From positions 16,398,001-16,462,000 of the forward strand of contig JAKOON010000006.1 of assembly GCA_022577435.1 (NCBI GenBank): a stretch of 64,000 nt of DNA, in the 5' to 3' direction. Made by a program: the position numbers and the translations under genes. Origin of the DNA: Embiotoca jacksoni. Taxonomy: Eukaryota; Chordata; Actinopteri; Embiotocidae. Shown here in pieces: positions 1 to 14,800 of the stretch (the stretch's first letter is position 1; every line of letters starts with the position of its first letter). Below the pieces are notes generated by a model, which saw only the letters and a program-made list of their open reading frames with translations, made no database searches and was not told the DNA's origin.

Positions 1-479
1 CTGTTAGAAGCACAGCTTCTTACTCCTACTCAGAGACCCGTACAAACCCACTCCAACAGGCAAATCCATCCACCGTCCCTAATGATATTAGCAATTTAAA
101 TGCATCGGCCACTGCTAATATACAGGAACGTAAAGTGTCTTCCCTTAAGCTAACCCCTGTCACCATCCCTGACCCACCTGCTCACTCCACCTCTTATATT
201 GATCCCCAACTGAAGACCCCGACCACATGTTCTCCTCCACTCACTTCCCCACCTCCACGAAAAGGCCCCACCCTCCCTCACCCCTCGACACAGACAACTT
301 CGCTTTCTGTCCACTTGGGCACAGAGAATCTGAAAAATGCAGCAAATCCCAGAGTGGAAGTCAAGGTCCCAGATCAAGCCCCGAACCAAACCCCAACCCC
401 AACCCCGGCTCCATCCCTGGTGGAGATGACAAAGCCTCCGCCTGCAATTCCACCAAGACCTTCACCTGCAGAACTGTTG
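1..479 (+). CDS. sorbs2: sorbs2 visible exon 1 (5' partial), Ser/Thr/Pro-rich
   Basis: Open from base 3 to the donor GT at 480-481, ending in phase 0 after PPPAIPPRPSPAELL. The segment is low-complexity and Pro-rich, as expected N-terminal to the SoHo domain. Its true 5' boundary is at or beyond the window edge. Assignment to sorbs2 rests on frame continuity and style, not on a recognised domain. Confidence 0.75.
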
Positions 480-2607
480 GTACATAAGTGACTACATACC
501 GTGACTAATGCAGCAGTCGTGTTGTAGATTTTAAGTACTTTATAATGCAATCACTGTGTTGATGACTTGGTGACATCAAGAGTGACTAAAGGGTGACACA
601 CCAGCAGCATCACATCATTTGGTGCACATAACAGAAGAAGTAGTCGAGGGTACAGCAGCTGGCACATTGTGACACTCGCATTTCTTGGAAAAAAAAAAGC
701 CGTTGGGTGATTTGATGCACATAATCTGCTACTTGTGTGTGTTGCCCTTTAGTTTGTTACTCTTGAAGCTACCGATCCAACAACCAAACTGTGATATGAC
801 ATTTGTGTGAATTTTTACTGTCTGTGTGATAATTAAGTGTTTCATTTATTGTTTACTAGTTATAATTTGCTGCCTTCCACAGAGTTTGAACTAACAGAGC
901 CTCTTCAATTTTCAGCATTAATCACGTTTCAGAAGATGATGCTGCGGCCTCATGACTCTGTGTGTCTTCACATCAGCATTTTCGCCTTCTGTTAGGCTCA
1001 CATGTTATTTCCACACATCCCTTTTGACAATGTGGCTAATAAGTGATATCACTAAGCACTCTCCTCGTTTCCTCCCTTTCATATCAACTCCCTCTTACTC
1101 CGACACCAGGGGCCTCCCTCCCCTGACCCCACAGCGCGGCACTCCCCCTATCGCTGCCACAGCTCAGATTCGCTCGACTACCTGCCAGGCCTAATGCCCA
1201 AAGCCCTATCACCCACCCCATATGTTCCCAGTGGAGCTGGCAGCACGGCCGTTGCGCTGAGCAGGCCGAGCCTTACCGCAGTCAGCAATTTGAGCATCGG
1301 TGCGTCGCCCACGGCTTCCCCTGTGACGGTGTCAGCTCTCAGCCACTACTCGTCATCCACGGCGGGTCTGCTGGACGAGCTGCAGATCTGTAGCCTGGAC
1401 TCACCTGGCGCCTCACCCACGCCATCGCCCACCCTCAGCCATGTCTCCACCTACACATCCACTGCTGGCCCTGATGATGCGCTAACAACCTCTGTGGCCT
1501 CCACTGCTGCAGCACCCACTGTCACTAACGTAATTATCCAAACAAGTCACCTCTATAACGCACATCACTACCCAAAACAAATCGGTCCTGCCCTCCTCCC
1601 ACTCATTTGGATGGCTGAACCAAACCTCTACAAAGCGTGTGATTACTACCAGTTTTTACCTTTCACTAACCATCAACTACACCCTACCTGTCAGACACCA
1701 AAATTCAATTCACACTTGTCTGTCATTAGAACTCTGTCTATGTGTGCTTGTCTGTGTCTCGTTGGTATGCCTTTTTTCTTGCTATTCTTTGCAATAACAC
1801 TGTCTCAGTTCACATCAAAAATTCATGATGTGACAGTCATTTTTCAGTCAAGTTGCAGCAGGGTGAAGAACCCTGTTGGATGCCATTAGCTACAGGTTAT
1901 AAGCATTTTAAAGGACTGTTGTTTTTTTAAGGGGAGGATGTTTTTGTTTTTTACTGTTTAACATGTGTCAAGACTGTAGTTACTTTACCAGTGAGCAGAT
2001 GTAAGGGACCCTGACAAATAATGTTATATCTTTAGATTATGGCTTGACTTTGCATGTGCATGTTGTGTTCACAGCTATTCAAGACTGATATTGAAACTGA
2101 ATTGTCGTTTTGTTCGGCCTGCATTATTTCGTCTGACATTTTCCGAGCAATTTGCATCCATTGTGCCAATCAATGTTACATTGCCTTAAGTATTTATACT
2201 TCAAGCCTCCGGACTTGCATCTTCCGTCAGTGCAATTAAGTGACAAATATCCAGTGTTGTTGTTCGACCACAAATCCTCTCTCACAGAGATGCTGATTAG
2301 GCAGAGTTGGTTCTCTAACCAAGAAATCATCCATCCACAAAGGCAACATCTGACTTTTGAAATGCTTACAGAATCTAAGATGTGGTCATTGAATCTGGAA
2401 CCATATTACAGAAGTTAAATTGAAGCCATTGCTTTGAGTTCGTTGGCTGTAGCATTAGAATTACAGTAACTGCAGCCGTAATCTACTCTGTCATTGAATT
2501 GTTCATTTTGTTCAAAGTTAGGACTTACTACTATAATATGGTGGCAAGAAACATTGTCATGTCGACGGTAAACAGAGAGATCACTTTTTTCTTTAAAGGT
2601 CCCATAT

Positions 2608-2668
<61 letters not shown>

Positions 2669-5600
2669 CCTTTTGGATTATATAGTAAGTACAGTTGTAT
2701 ATAAATACGATGAATGTGTCAAAACCCTCGGTTCACAGAGAAATGCGCATAACACGTGTGTAGCAACTCTGCCATTTGGACTTCTGTACGTTTGTGATGT
2801 CACAAAAAGAGTCGGCCAATCAGAAGAGAGGGTCATTGATATCAATGTGCCTTAAAGACTCCGACACATCACAGCCTGTTCTTGGTAGAGCTCCAGAGAG
2901 AAGCTTAAAATGGTCAATTTAAAACTATATTGAGATGGGTTGAGTATTTAAAATCACAAAATATCTTATGTATTTCAAGACTACAAATAAAACACCACAA
3001 AACAGTAAAATATGGGACCTTTAATTTGAAGCGATACATTCTCATTTTTGCCTCAAGGTAGTCATCAGTTTTACCTCATCTCACCATGAATCTTTGGAGT
3101 GAACTTGCAAGCCTTAAAATTAAGTTCCAATGTATTATTCTGTCAGATGAAATAATTTATTCCTGTGTCATGTTGAATGCGAAAGCGTTTTTCAGAAAAG
3201 CCTCCCATTATGAATATATCATGTCTACTGTCTTGTTTATGTCAAGAGTTTGATGTCAACTAATTCATAATGAGATTTAAGTGAATGTCGAGGAGTTTTC
3301 TGTTTTAATATTTTCTGTTTTGAAGTGATTTAGTAACTTTTCCCTCACTAATTGTTCTTACATTGAGATTCAGCACTTCCTATGAATCACATCAGATCCA
3401 ATATATGTTTACCAGCCCATTCCTTCCTCTATTTGACCTGGTTCTTCTGCCCCTATAAATGCTTGTAGCAATATAATGACTAATGTTGGATTTATAAAAC
3501 TAATCATTCTGCTGTCTGCTCAATGTTTTTTTGCATTCACATTCTTGATCTAATGTTTAAGTTCTGCAAGACTTTTTAGTATTGTACATTTTACTCTCAT
3601 CCGTTATTGGTTGTATCTTACTACGCTGTTTCTGGCTTGTGGGTCACTCCTAGGGCCAGTTCCTCTCTCACTCTATGAATGGAAGTACGAGTCACCCACA
3701 GAGGCCCTTGTCTCCTCCAGCCTACCCTCCGCCCCCGGCCTCACTCCACACTGGGCTCCAGAGACAGAGCAGGAGTTCAGGTGAATCACTGTTTTTGTTT
3801 GAGCCAAGGATATCTGGTCATTTGCCAGCAGTTATTTAGTGATGTTACTGCTCCATAAGACATGCTTAAAAGTATTCATTATCACTGCTTTTTATCAGTT
3901 GAGGAGTTAAGGAGTATACATTTGGAGAAGTCAAAGTAAGTAAGGTTTGCAGAATATGATGTGTACTGTAGATCCATTAGAAGGAGACAGAACCATTGAA
4001 ATGTGGACGACAAATTTTGGACTTTTTCGAGAACAAGCTGTCATGTCTGTCTCTTCTCTCTCCTTTCTTCCTTCTTGTAGAAGGCAGCGAGTCAGTCACC
4101 AGAGAGTCTGTGATGTCAGGCCACACCAGCATCAGCAGCACTGTGCCCATCGCTCGTTTCTCAGAGGAAGAAAAAAAGGTGTCCGTCGTTAAAGCCCCCC
4201 ATTATGAAGGCATCGGCCCCGTGGATGAGTCTGGCATCCCCATCGCCATTCGCACGGTGAGCTAAGCACATCTCTTTGACCGCTTCAGTTAGTTGCTGTA
4301 GTGTAGCGCAGGAGTGTCTTTTGACCCATTTCTGCTGTGTTGATATATGATCAGGTTCACTAGAGAGGGATTACTTCCAGCTGTCAGCAGCTTTTGACCC
4401 CATATTAAAAGCCCTTTTTCATCCCTCACTCTCTCTATCTTTTTTTTTTACTCTTCCTCTGTGTGCTAGCTATAAGACGAGGCCTTTGCTTTGGTGCCGC
4501 AAAGTCTTCCCTGATTACTTGTCAAAGTGTGTGCCAGTGTGTTATCTCTGAGGCTTTCCATGCATTAACACTTCTCTCAGTCATCCGTTTCTTGAAGAGT
4601 AGCATTTAATGGCGGCCATGCTGAATTACGGAATAAGAGAGAGAGAAAGAGGAAGAATGTGAGACGAGCAATAAAAGCAAAGAGACAAGTTGAAACGGAT
4701 AAAAAGCAGGAAAGAAGAAAAACAGATGCTCCTTCTTGTGAGCAGACAAACATTTTTGTGGCCACTCGCTTTGGTAACCGTGGAGAGTGAAGCGGTAATT
4801 GGCCCGTCTCTTTGCTGTGCCAATGCTACATTCACAGTCACACACACTCCTTCACTGTGGAGCCAAACTGCCTCTTCTCTGACCAGAATCCAGGCAGTGT
4901 TCAGTGCTACTGCATAAAGAGAGGATTAAGTCTCACTGCCATTTGATAGCTCTTTTTTGAAGTGGCTGTTAGAGCCATCGTGTTTCCACAAAGACACACA
5001 TACCAGGGTTTCACCTGGATTTTTTTAGGCACAGCAACATGAGCCTTTACGTTTTGTGGCAACATGGCTTCTGTAACTCTACAGTGTAAAATCAAACCTG
5101 ACAGTGTTTTCAGAAAGTATTACCTTAACACACACACAGAGGTGCTCATACTAAAAAAAAAAAGACTTCCATAGTTGTTTAGGAAGTTACATGCTATAGC
5201 AGCTATATGTTTGGTTACTGTGGCCTTTTATAAATCAAGAATGTGGAAATTAAGATTTTTTATTTTATTTTTATTTTTTTTTAATGTTGAGGCATCCTTT
5301 GTTTTTCACTTCTATGTTTTTAGTAAGCAGTAAAAATGTTATAACATAACCAGATTTGGATCTGGTTATTGTTTTTGATCCAGAGGTGATGAGATAGGAG
5401 TCGATGCAATGCACTTTTCATATTTGTAACCTACACTATATTAACAAAAATAAATTCAATCTTTGAGGTCTTCCTGAAAGAAAATATCCACCAAATGTCC
5501 ACCCCAAGCTTTTGTTTAATAATTACCAATATGTCATTGAAACACAATATGTCAACAAGTTATATTTTACTGCCTAGATGTCCAAGATGTGACTGTGAGA

Positions 5601-8600
5601 GGAGAAATATGTAATCCACTTTTGAGACTTGTTTCTTATTCAAGTACAGACCAAATATATTATAGATAAATCAAACATATCCCACCATGACATTTTAACA
5701 CAAGTTTAATAGTTACGTAATATTTCCAAGTTTTAATCATTCTTGACAAGAATATTTATCTTGGATGAGAAAAAGGTGATTTATTATAACAATATTCTTA
5801 TTTTTTGATTGAACAAGGAGGGTTTGAAATGTCTCCAGATATAATAAATGAACCTTTATAAATAATTTATTCATGCCTCAGCATGATAAGTTAGATTATC
5901 TGTGTGAGTAATATGAATAGCAGAAAAAGACTGTGGGTTTCCTTAGCTCCTTAATGTCCTATAAAATCGTGGGGATCCTTTATAGTTCCGAACTTGAGCT
6001 TTCCAGTTTATGTTACATTTTACGGCTCATGAATCTTTATGGTTATTTCTCTCTCCACAGACGGTGGATAGGCCTAAGGACTGGTACAAAACTATGTTCA
6101 AACAGATTCACAAAGTTCACAAAGCAGGTAAGGCTTCACTGAAACACTGAAATGTCCTATCATGAGCTGCAATTTGATCATCAGACATTTTCAGTGGAAT
6201 CACTCATGTATGCATGCTGCTCGTACGCGTGTGTGGATGTTTGTGTGTCTGTGCGTGTCAGTTCTTGTTAAATCCAAAAGACCTAAACAGACCCTGGGCC
6301 AGAACTCATTAGATGAGAGCAAGAGAGTCTGGAGAGGAGGCGGATCGAGAGAAACCTCTAATAGAGACGGAGCTGTCCTGGGAAATCTGCTCCAATTTTA
6401 TGGGCTTGACAGAATCGCACAATCAGTACAAGGCTTGTTTGTTACAAACTGCTCAGGCTTCTTCTGCAACAGCAAATACAAAACACACACACACACACGG
6501 ACTACGTCAGGATTATGTGGGATTGTGATGGTCTTGATGCATCACAGAGAATGCCTATGGCTCCCTGAATAGTCGCATAATGTAGTGGGTTTACAAGGCA
6601 ATATTCCAGTATCACTCAGAGTGTATCTTTAGAGGGTTTTCTCCTGTAGAATTGAAAGGTGGCTCTTGTGGATAGTTTCCTGTTTCTGTTGCTGCTCTTG
6701 TCAGATTCAGTTCACTCTGAATCACATGATTCAAAGAAGCTCAAAAATGTAAAAAAAAAATGTAAACTTGCTCCTGAACTTGTGGATAGATAAAGGTAAA
6801 GTGGATCATGATGTTTTGGAGGTTTTGATACTTCTACTGGGAAAAATAATCCCTGTTTAAAATGATTTGCAGCTGTTATGTTCAAGCTGCTTAAAGGTGC
6901 TTTCTCTGAGGACATTACAAACGTGTAACCTGTACCCTACAAAGTGTTTGTGCATGCATCCCAAATCAGTCTTCGTACCTTTTCCTCTACAGATGATGAC
7001 TATTCTGACACATACAATGCATCATATGCTGTCATAAACAACGGTGAGATCTTCTCTTTGTTAACAGTAGTTGTGTTTCATACAAAAAGCCATTTCCTCC
7101 TAACACGTGTCCTCCTTTCTGGCTTACTGGCCTCATTACCGCCGTCTCCTCCATCCTATCCTGAACAGATGACTACAGCCCGTCAACCAGCACCACCATG
7201 GCCCACCCAGCTCCTCGGACACATACATACAGGCCTCTGTCCAAGAGCCCCTCAGACAACGGAGGGCATCTGGGACCTCGAGAGCCTTCGCCATCCCCTG
7301 TACCCCCGCCACCTCCACCCATGCCATCCCTCCTCCAACTCAGAGCCAGAGACAGCGACCGGGAGAAAGATTCACCAGACATGCAAGATGAACTTCCTCA
7401 TTTATTACACCTCAGTATTGTTGAGATATTTAATCAATAAGAGCACCACAAAATTGTACCACCCCTCGACTTCTTGTACATGACTTAGTAAATGGGATGA
7501 TGTAATTTGTTATTTTTGTAGTATATTAAAATCTTTGACAGAAACTCTTTGTTCACATCTCAATTTCGGGTCACCTTTAATTATCAGATTAAAAATTGCT
7601 TAAAAAATAACTAACAAAGTGTTTATCTGTTTTCTAAAAAACATTTTTTTGATTTCCCTGCACCAGGAATGTTTGGGGTCCTCCTGACAGAAAAGTGGAC
7701 ACACGCAAGTACCGAGCAGAGCCCAAGAGTATTTTTGAGTACGAGCCTGGGAAGTCCTCTATTCTGGAGCATGAAAGACCAGTGAGTATCTCTGAAATAC
7801 TGACATTTCACCTCTGAATCCTTTGAGAAGTGCTTCTCTTACTGACTTCACTCCGACATGTTGCGAGAATACATTTATTAGAGTTTATTAATCTGAAGAT
7901 CTGGTGATTTCTTTAAGGCAATGCTTGTTATTGTTCAGTAAAAGATGCTCAACTCGAGATAAACATCTAAACATGAGATAACATTGTGTAATATAACCCT
8001 GCAGCAATTAGGTTTCAAAACTAACGGCCTTGTGGGAGTGAGAAGATAGTCACAAACAAATGTATCTCTCTTGTGTACTAGTCCGGTAGACATGTTATTT
8101 TTCTATGGACTATTGCATTAATCTCTGTCAGAGACCATGTGGGCGTTAAAAAGCGAATGTTTCCAGCACTCCAACCTCGACTGACTGTACTGGCTGTTGG
8201 CTTATGTGTGGGGTGAATGACAAAGCAGACAGCAGAGATAATGACTGCGTTGAGAGGCAAAAATAATAGCTGTGACGCACTTGAGATAAGGACCGAGGAA
8301 TTAATGTAGTTACAGATGAGGATCTTTTGCAAAAGAGTAAGAAGCAAGAGGTTTTTGTGAAGGTGTCACAGATGTTTAATGTGATGACTGCAGCGAGCGC
8401 TCCCCGGGCAATAATGCATGAGTCAGTCCCTGATAGACAGAGGCAATAAAAAGAGAGAGCTGTAGAGAGAGTACCCACACAGGCTAAACTGCTGTCTGAT
8501 TACTACTTTTTTTTTCTCTATTATCCAAGGTACAAAAAGGCCACCCTAAAACATCCTCAGTGGTGAAGCATCCATTTGAGCAATTATGTTTAAAAGAAAC

Positions 8601-10567
8601 GTTTTTCTCGCACTTTTGTTGTGTCGCTGTTTTGTTTTGGAGTCTGTGTCTATTGTATCTGTTTGATTGGCACTTTTGCCAGGCCTCACTTTTTTCCTTT
8701 TTTTTTTTTACAAGGTGACTAATTTTTCTGAAAGCTAAATTATCCTTTTAGCCAGAGAGATGTAACGCAACAACACCGACAAAACATCTCCTGGCAGCAT
8801 TTCACTTGGCACGAAAACTCCCATTTTCACGTGGGAATAAGGTCAGAAAGAGCGTGTGGTAAACACTGCGTCATGTCTACAGTTAGAAAAACATTAAAAC
8901 TCTCTGAAAATGAATAAGGCCTTTTGACCGTGTGTAAATGGAAACAGGAAGGAAAAGCTGTGGGAGTTTTGTTTTGTTTAAACTTCCAACAGGAAAGAGT
9001 TGATGATTAACTCGCTGCATGTACCTACTGTACTTAACATCCCAGTTTATTGCAGGCTGTTTTGATAAGGAAATGCATCTCTGTGATACAAAGGAAGAGC
9101 TGAGTGTTATAATTTCTCATGTGACATCAACAGAAATAACAACTTGCTCCTAAAAGCAATTTGTCCATCATTTGTATGCCATGAATGCAAAGTATTGCAT
9201 TATATACAGTGTCTTTTCAGCCAATAATATTTAACATTTGATAAGGAAACACTGTGACAGCTGACAACTCTCAATGTAAACAATACACCTCAGTCCTGAA
9301 CTGTAAACTGTTTGGGCGGCACGGTGGTGCAGTGGTTAGCACTGTCACCTCACAGCAAAAAAGGTTCCGGTTTCGAATCCGGTCCTGAGCCTTTCTGTGC
9401 AGAGTTTGCATGTTCTCCCTGTGCTTGCGTGGGTTCTCTCCGGGTTCTCCGGCTTCCTCCCATCATCCAAAAACATGCACCTCAGGTCAGGTTACCTGGC
9501 GCCGCGCTAGTGGCAGCCTGCTGCAGCATCTCCCCCCTGAGAGCCCCCCTGCTGTAGTGAAGAAATTTCCCCTCGGGGATTAATAAAGTGTATAAAATCA
9601 AAATCAAAATAAAGAAAAACATTTTTAAATCCACCTTTAAAGGCGTCTGCATTGTGACATAATGGGTTTAGTGTGTAATGTGTCGATGGAGAATAACTTT
9701 GAGGCAGACTAAAGGGGGGAAATGTGGCAGATTTGTGTCATTTCAAAGGATGACATGTTTATTTGTATAGCACTTTTCATCAACAGAACAATGTATAGTT
9801 CATCAGATATCTAGCACAAAAGTTTTAAGATATATAAGAAAAACAGTGAAAAGTGATATAAAAATAAATAGGATTTTAAAAGATGTAAGATTTTAAAAAG
9901 TTAGTGGCAGTTAAATGGTTCATGGTGCTGTCCTTGCAGCACACGAAGCATAATCACTATGTTAACTCTGATCAGGTATTTTACACTTGTGAATAACAAA
10001 ATATTTGACACTTAGCCGGATCCCTATTTGGAGTGTGGTAGCGTTTAGCACTTGGCTGGCTGACTGGGACGCTCATACTGTCACCAATATACTGTACAAG
10101 TGAAACTTCAGAAGTAAATGGGTTCTGCGTCATCACTTTTGTTCCCATGAGCCAGTCTAAATCTTCATCCTAGTTCATCCTGTGCCCATCTCTCTTTGCC
10201 ACCTTTGCCCATTCCTAACCATGAGGTCCATGTCTCTCTTTGTGTGTGACTCCTTTCCACACTTCCTCTCTTCTGTCTTTTCCTCTTCTGCCTCTCTCTG
10301 TCACTATCATGCTTTCCCAGACCTATGATGACATAGATTTAGAGAACGAGCCTTGGTATAAGTTCTTTTCCGAGCTGGAGTTTGGGCGGCCGGTAAGTCG
10401 GGGCCTAGCTACTACCTCAACCACAACCTTGCCATAGGCCTACAACCACTCTCTCCACCCCACCCATTACTTCTTTTTTTTTTAATGTCTCCACTGTTAG
10501 ATTGGGTGGGGCGAGTTGTTTGGGCATGTGGTACTTGTTTGGTGCTGTGACCCCCCCCCCCCTCCGT

Positions 10568-10606
<39 letters not shown>

Positions 10607-11649
10607 GTGACAGGCTGTGTTACGTCTCTGTATTGCTGTTTTTTTGGGCCTTGAGACGAGCAGGCACTCATACTTTCACACACAAACTGGACACTTTCAT
10701 TTCAGTTGGTTCAGTTTTGCATTTTTTTTTTTTTTTTTTTCAAAAACAAGCAGGGAAATTGGTTAAAAGGCAGTGTGCTTCAGATGTTTTAGATGACCTG
10801 ACCTCCAGGCTGGTAAAACTGAACAGAAGAATCAGTCAGTCGATCAGAACTTAAAAAAATATGCAATAGATGTTTCCTATCAATATAGATAACAATCATT
10901 GCCATGACAAAAGTCTGTGCAGTTTCTTTAACATATCTTGTACTTTCTATTATATATCAGTTAATCTGCGTTTTATTGAGCCTATTTATTCATTTCATCC
11001 TCTGTTTATGGCTGCTAATATTTTTGTTTATCTTCACTTTTGGTAAAGTAGAAAGAAGTGCTCAGTGTGTCTGTAAGCAAAGTGCTTTAGCGCCCTCTAC
11101 TGGATGTAGGGGAAGTAATGTCCTACTGATTTATGGCAGGGAATGCCTCTCACCACAGATGTGGGATCAAATTACCCCAGCCTGACTAATTTACAAAGTG
11201 TCATGAGGACATGCCTCTGTCCATGCTAGAGCATGACATCAGGTGACGGCTTGCTGGGCTTATTTGAAATGTTCAGGTGTAAATTTCACATACGAAGTGG
11301 GCATGATTTTTGTCTCGTCAAAGCCATGTTCAGCTGTGTATTGAGATTTTGACCTGCAATATTTGAAATGTTTCACCTCACTCAATAAGCCCTTAGAGTG
11401 TAGATGGCTTCCTTATATGCACTGACTGATCCAGCCAGGACAGAATGTCACAGTGCGTTCAGTGTTTTGCGTGTTTATTGAGGTGACAAGTCACAAAATG
11501 TTTTGACCAACTGAATGAACTGTAGTTTATCTGCACCAGTAAATCAGCACTAAATCACAGCATCTCACTGTGCGATGGATTGAACTCCCAAATAAACACA
11601 ACACTGCAGCTTGTGCTTCATTTGGCTTACAGCTTGTTCTTACACTCTG

Positions 11650-11683
<34 letters not shown>

Positions 11684-11838
11684 ACATGGGTACATGCGTG
11701 TATGTATGTGCTTCTGTGGTATAAAGATATTATTTATTTTAGCATTGAGAACCCATAGTTTTAACTGTATTCTGAAATTAGCATCAAGCATCGATAGATC
11801 TCACTAGAATGTTTATATGAAGGAATGTATAGATGTAG

Positions 11839-11889
<51 letters not shown>

Positions 11890-14800
11890 TGTTCGTTTGT
11901 GTGTATTGAGTGAGTGCATGTGTGTCCGTCGTACAAGCAAAGCACATGAGCAGTAGTTGTGAGTTAGTCCATCTCTGGTTTTTAGGATTCTCTAACGGGT
12001 GTCACTCTCTCCACATGTTTCTTGTTTTCTGTTTTTCTTTTGTATTCTCCCCATGATGTCACCACTGCTACTCCTCCTTCACCTCATCTTCACCTTCCTC
12101 CTATTCCTCCTCCTATTCCTCCTCCCCTTCCTGCTCACTGCTGCTGCTTGGGGCTCAAGCCTCCTAAAAAACGGCTGGATTATAATCCAGACATCTCCGC
12201 TCGCCAGCGCATTGAGGTAATCTCACATTCATGAGTGTTCCAGTAGTGTTGTTAATTTCACAATTTCTAACCAATCACATGAATTGAAATCTAGTTTAAA
12301 GATGATGTTATTTTTTTTTAAGTGCTTAAAATGATTGTAATGTAAAGTAGAATCAATGCAGTATGATTTTGCAGCAGCTATTTACTGAATGAAGAGTGGG
12401 ATGTTGCTTTGTGAAGGCTGTTAAAGACACATCCTCCTAATCTTTGGATGCTTAGCATATTATTTGCCACCAAGTCCATTCCAGCCAATCCACGCCAGGT
12501 TTTTCGGGGCAACATTTGCCCCTCTGAGCTGAGCTCATAACATCCTTCGATACATCACCTTTGCCATCATCCTTCAGAGCAACCCAAGAGACACCAGACA
12601 TGTATCTTCACCGTGTGCACCAGTAGGCCTCTTCTTGGTCAGGTGTGCCATGTGGAACCAGCATCCATCGCACCTTCTGCTGGGGGAGTGTTTTGAGTGT
12701 GGCACAGCGACAACCGCATGCAGGCTGTGCATTGTAAGCTGCTCTGCCTCAAGTCTTTGTTCTTGCGGCACTCACTTTTCTCTTTTGTTGTCTGCCCTAT
12801 TTCAGACATCCCTCCACATTGCCCCTGCTGACAAGCCTCCGGAGAGACCTGCAAGGTAACTGCTGTTTCTTTTATGTTTCCTCCGCATCACCCCCATCCC
12901 CCTCCCCCATCCTCTCAACAGCAGCCGTCCTTGTTGTGATTCAGCACAGTATCAAAACTCTGCTCTTTCTTGCCTCGTCTCTGCTCTAAATATCCTGTTT
13001 CTGCTATTAATGATGATTTGCAAGGATTAGTGTTGGTCTTTATTTGCTTTTGTTGTTGGTTGCAGGCTTCTTTGCTTCTCCTTCTCACTAACTGAGCCAG
13101 AATAAATTAACCCAGCAAACCTATTGATTCTGCCCTTCACCTCCCATCCTTCCCTCAGCCCCCCTTCCTCCCCCGCTCGTCCCGCTCCTTTTCACCAATG
13201 GCCTGCTTATTCAGTCGCATTTTCCTCGGTGAACAGAAAGGGCAGAATAGGGAGGGATGTATTGAATAGGCCATGTAATTCATTTAAGTGACATTAAGCT
13301 TGTTTGTTGTCAATAGAAAATCCATTGGGTTAGTGGGGAGGAAGGCATTTAGAATCAGAAAGGTTACACTCACGCTGTTGTCTATCTTTTTGGACACAAC
13401 AATAAGTAAAAAAAACAATTATTCTTTCAAATCTATTCATGGTTTTCATAATGCTGTGTGTTGTGGCAACATTTTGATTCTTCATTTGTCCCTCTTAAGA
13501 GTGGTTTAGAAATGGGGTAGTTAGAAAAACGATTTTCTTGCTTGTAATTTATTTTAGTTTGGTCTGTAAAGGGTTTTAAATACTCATGACACAGGGTATA
13601 AAGGAAAAAGTGCCCCAAAGTGCACTTATAGTGCCTAAATTCAATATGCCCTCCACAAACTGCATCTATCGGTGTCTAGAGTTCTCAAAGTAGCTGTCAC
13701 TGATGTCTGTTTTGTAGTGCTGCCAGCGACTACAGGAAGAGAAGGAAGTCTGAGCCATCAAGTTCCCAAACGAATGCTCAGTCTCAGAGCAGAGCTGCAA
13801 CTTCCCCTAAACCGGTGGATGCCTACAGACCCAGCAGCAGCCTAAAGAAACCTGTCGTTCGTTCCTCACCATCCTCACCTTCCAGAGCCAAAGGTACACA
13901 CGCATACACTGAAGAATCTCCCTTTAACTTTGCCTTTGTCTTTCCCCCTTCGCCCTCCTTTTCCCCGGTTATACATGTGCACTGTACTTATTACATCACC
14001 AGACAATCAAAGAAGATTTTGTTGTGTCTGTCCGGTTTGAGGTTCACTGATTGGTGGAAGTCGAAGGACAAAAATATCACAAATATATAAAACCATCTTA
14101 TTTTCCTCTCTCTCTTTCTTTCCTGATTCTTCTCCCTCTCCCCAGCTTCCCCACCTTTTTGCTGGGTATTATTGCTTAACCTACTTTCCTCCTTCTTCTT
14201 TCACGCTGCTCTCTATTGGACATCTGAAAGGTGGGGACGCATGCATCATGTACTCAAACAGTCTGACCTCCCCAGGTCCTTATCAGAGTTCCTCTCTGCC
14301 CCCTATCCCTTCTGAACCTGTCCATTGCCATGAGGTTTCCAGCCAGGAAGGCAGCTCTTCCTCGAAGCAGTCTGTCTGTTGTAAGAACAATTGGCAGGCA
14401 AACCGCCAGGACACCGAGACATGGAGCAGTGCAGAGGAGGTGCCATCCTCATCCAGCAAGCTGAAGTCACGCAGCTGTGATGACTTGCTAAATGACGGGC
14501 ATCCTGGCTCAGGTGGGCGCAACGCCACCCGCTCAGAAAGTGCTGGGTCACTGGTGTGCGATGGGAATCCGTCGACGCAATCGACCTCCACCCGTTCATT
14601 GCCGCGGCTCCACCGGCGACGGGCGCACGACTCACCGGGCTTTCTCCAGCTCTATCGTAAGATGCACCAGATCGACCGAGCTCAGCTCATCCCATCTGAA
14701 GTCATCCGCTCGGTCCGTGCTCGCATCCTGGAACTGGAGCGCCAGCCTCATCTGCATCGACATCGTCTCTCTCCTTGGACACCGTCTTGGGGTATGGAAG

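Larger units (their letters stand above)
10393..12159 (+). other. sorbs2 intron between cassette exons 9 and 10
   Basis: An intron of 1.8 kb carrying three CA/GT microsatellites and a poly-T tract (about 10722-10740). The frames rich in Val/Cys or Thr/His here are simple-repeat artefacts. No coding seen. Confidence 0.75.

Noticed and set aside
9313..9400. A tRNA gene
   Set aside because: A- and B-box-like motifs are present, but the sequence does not form a full cloverleaf by eye and continues into a SINE body and tail.
10412..10683. Open frames of Val-Cys or Thr-His repeats
   Set aside because: They are translations of CA/GT microsatellites; the same applies around 11570-11807 and 30136-30663.
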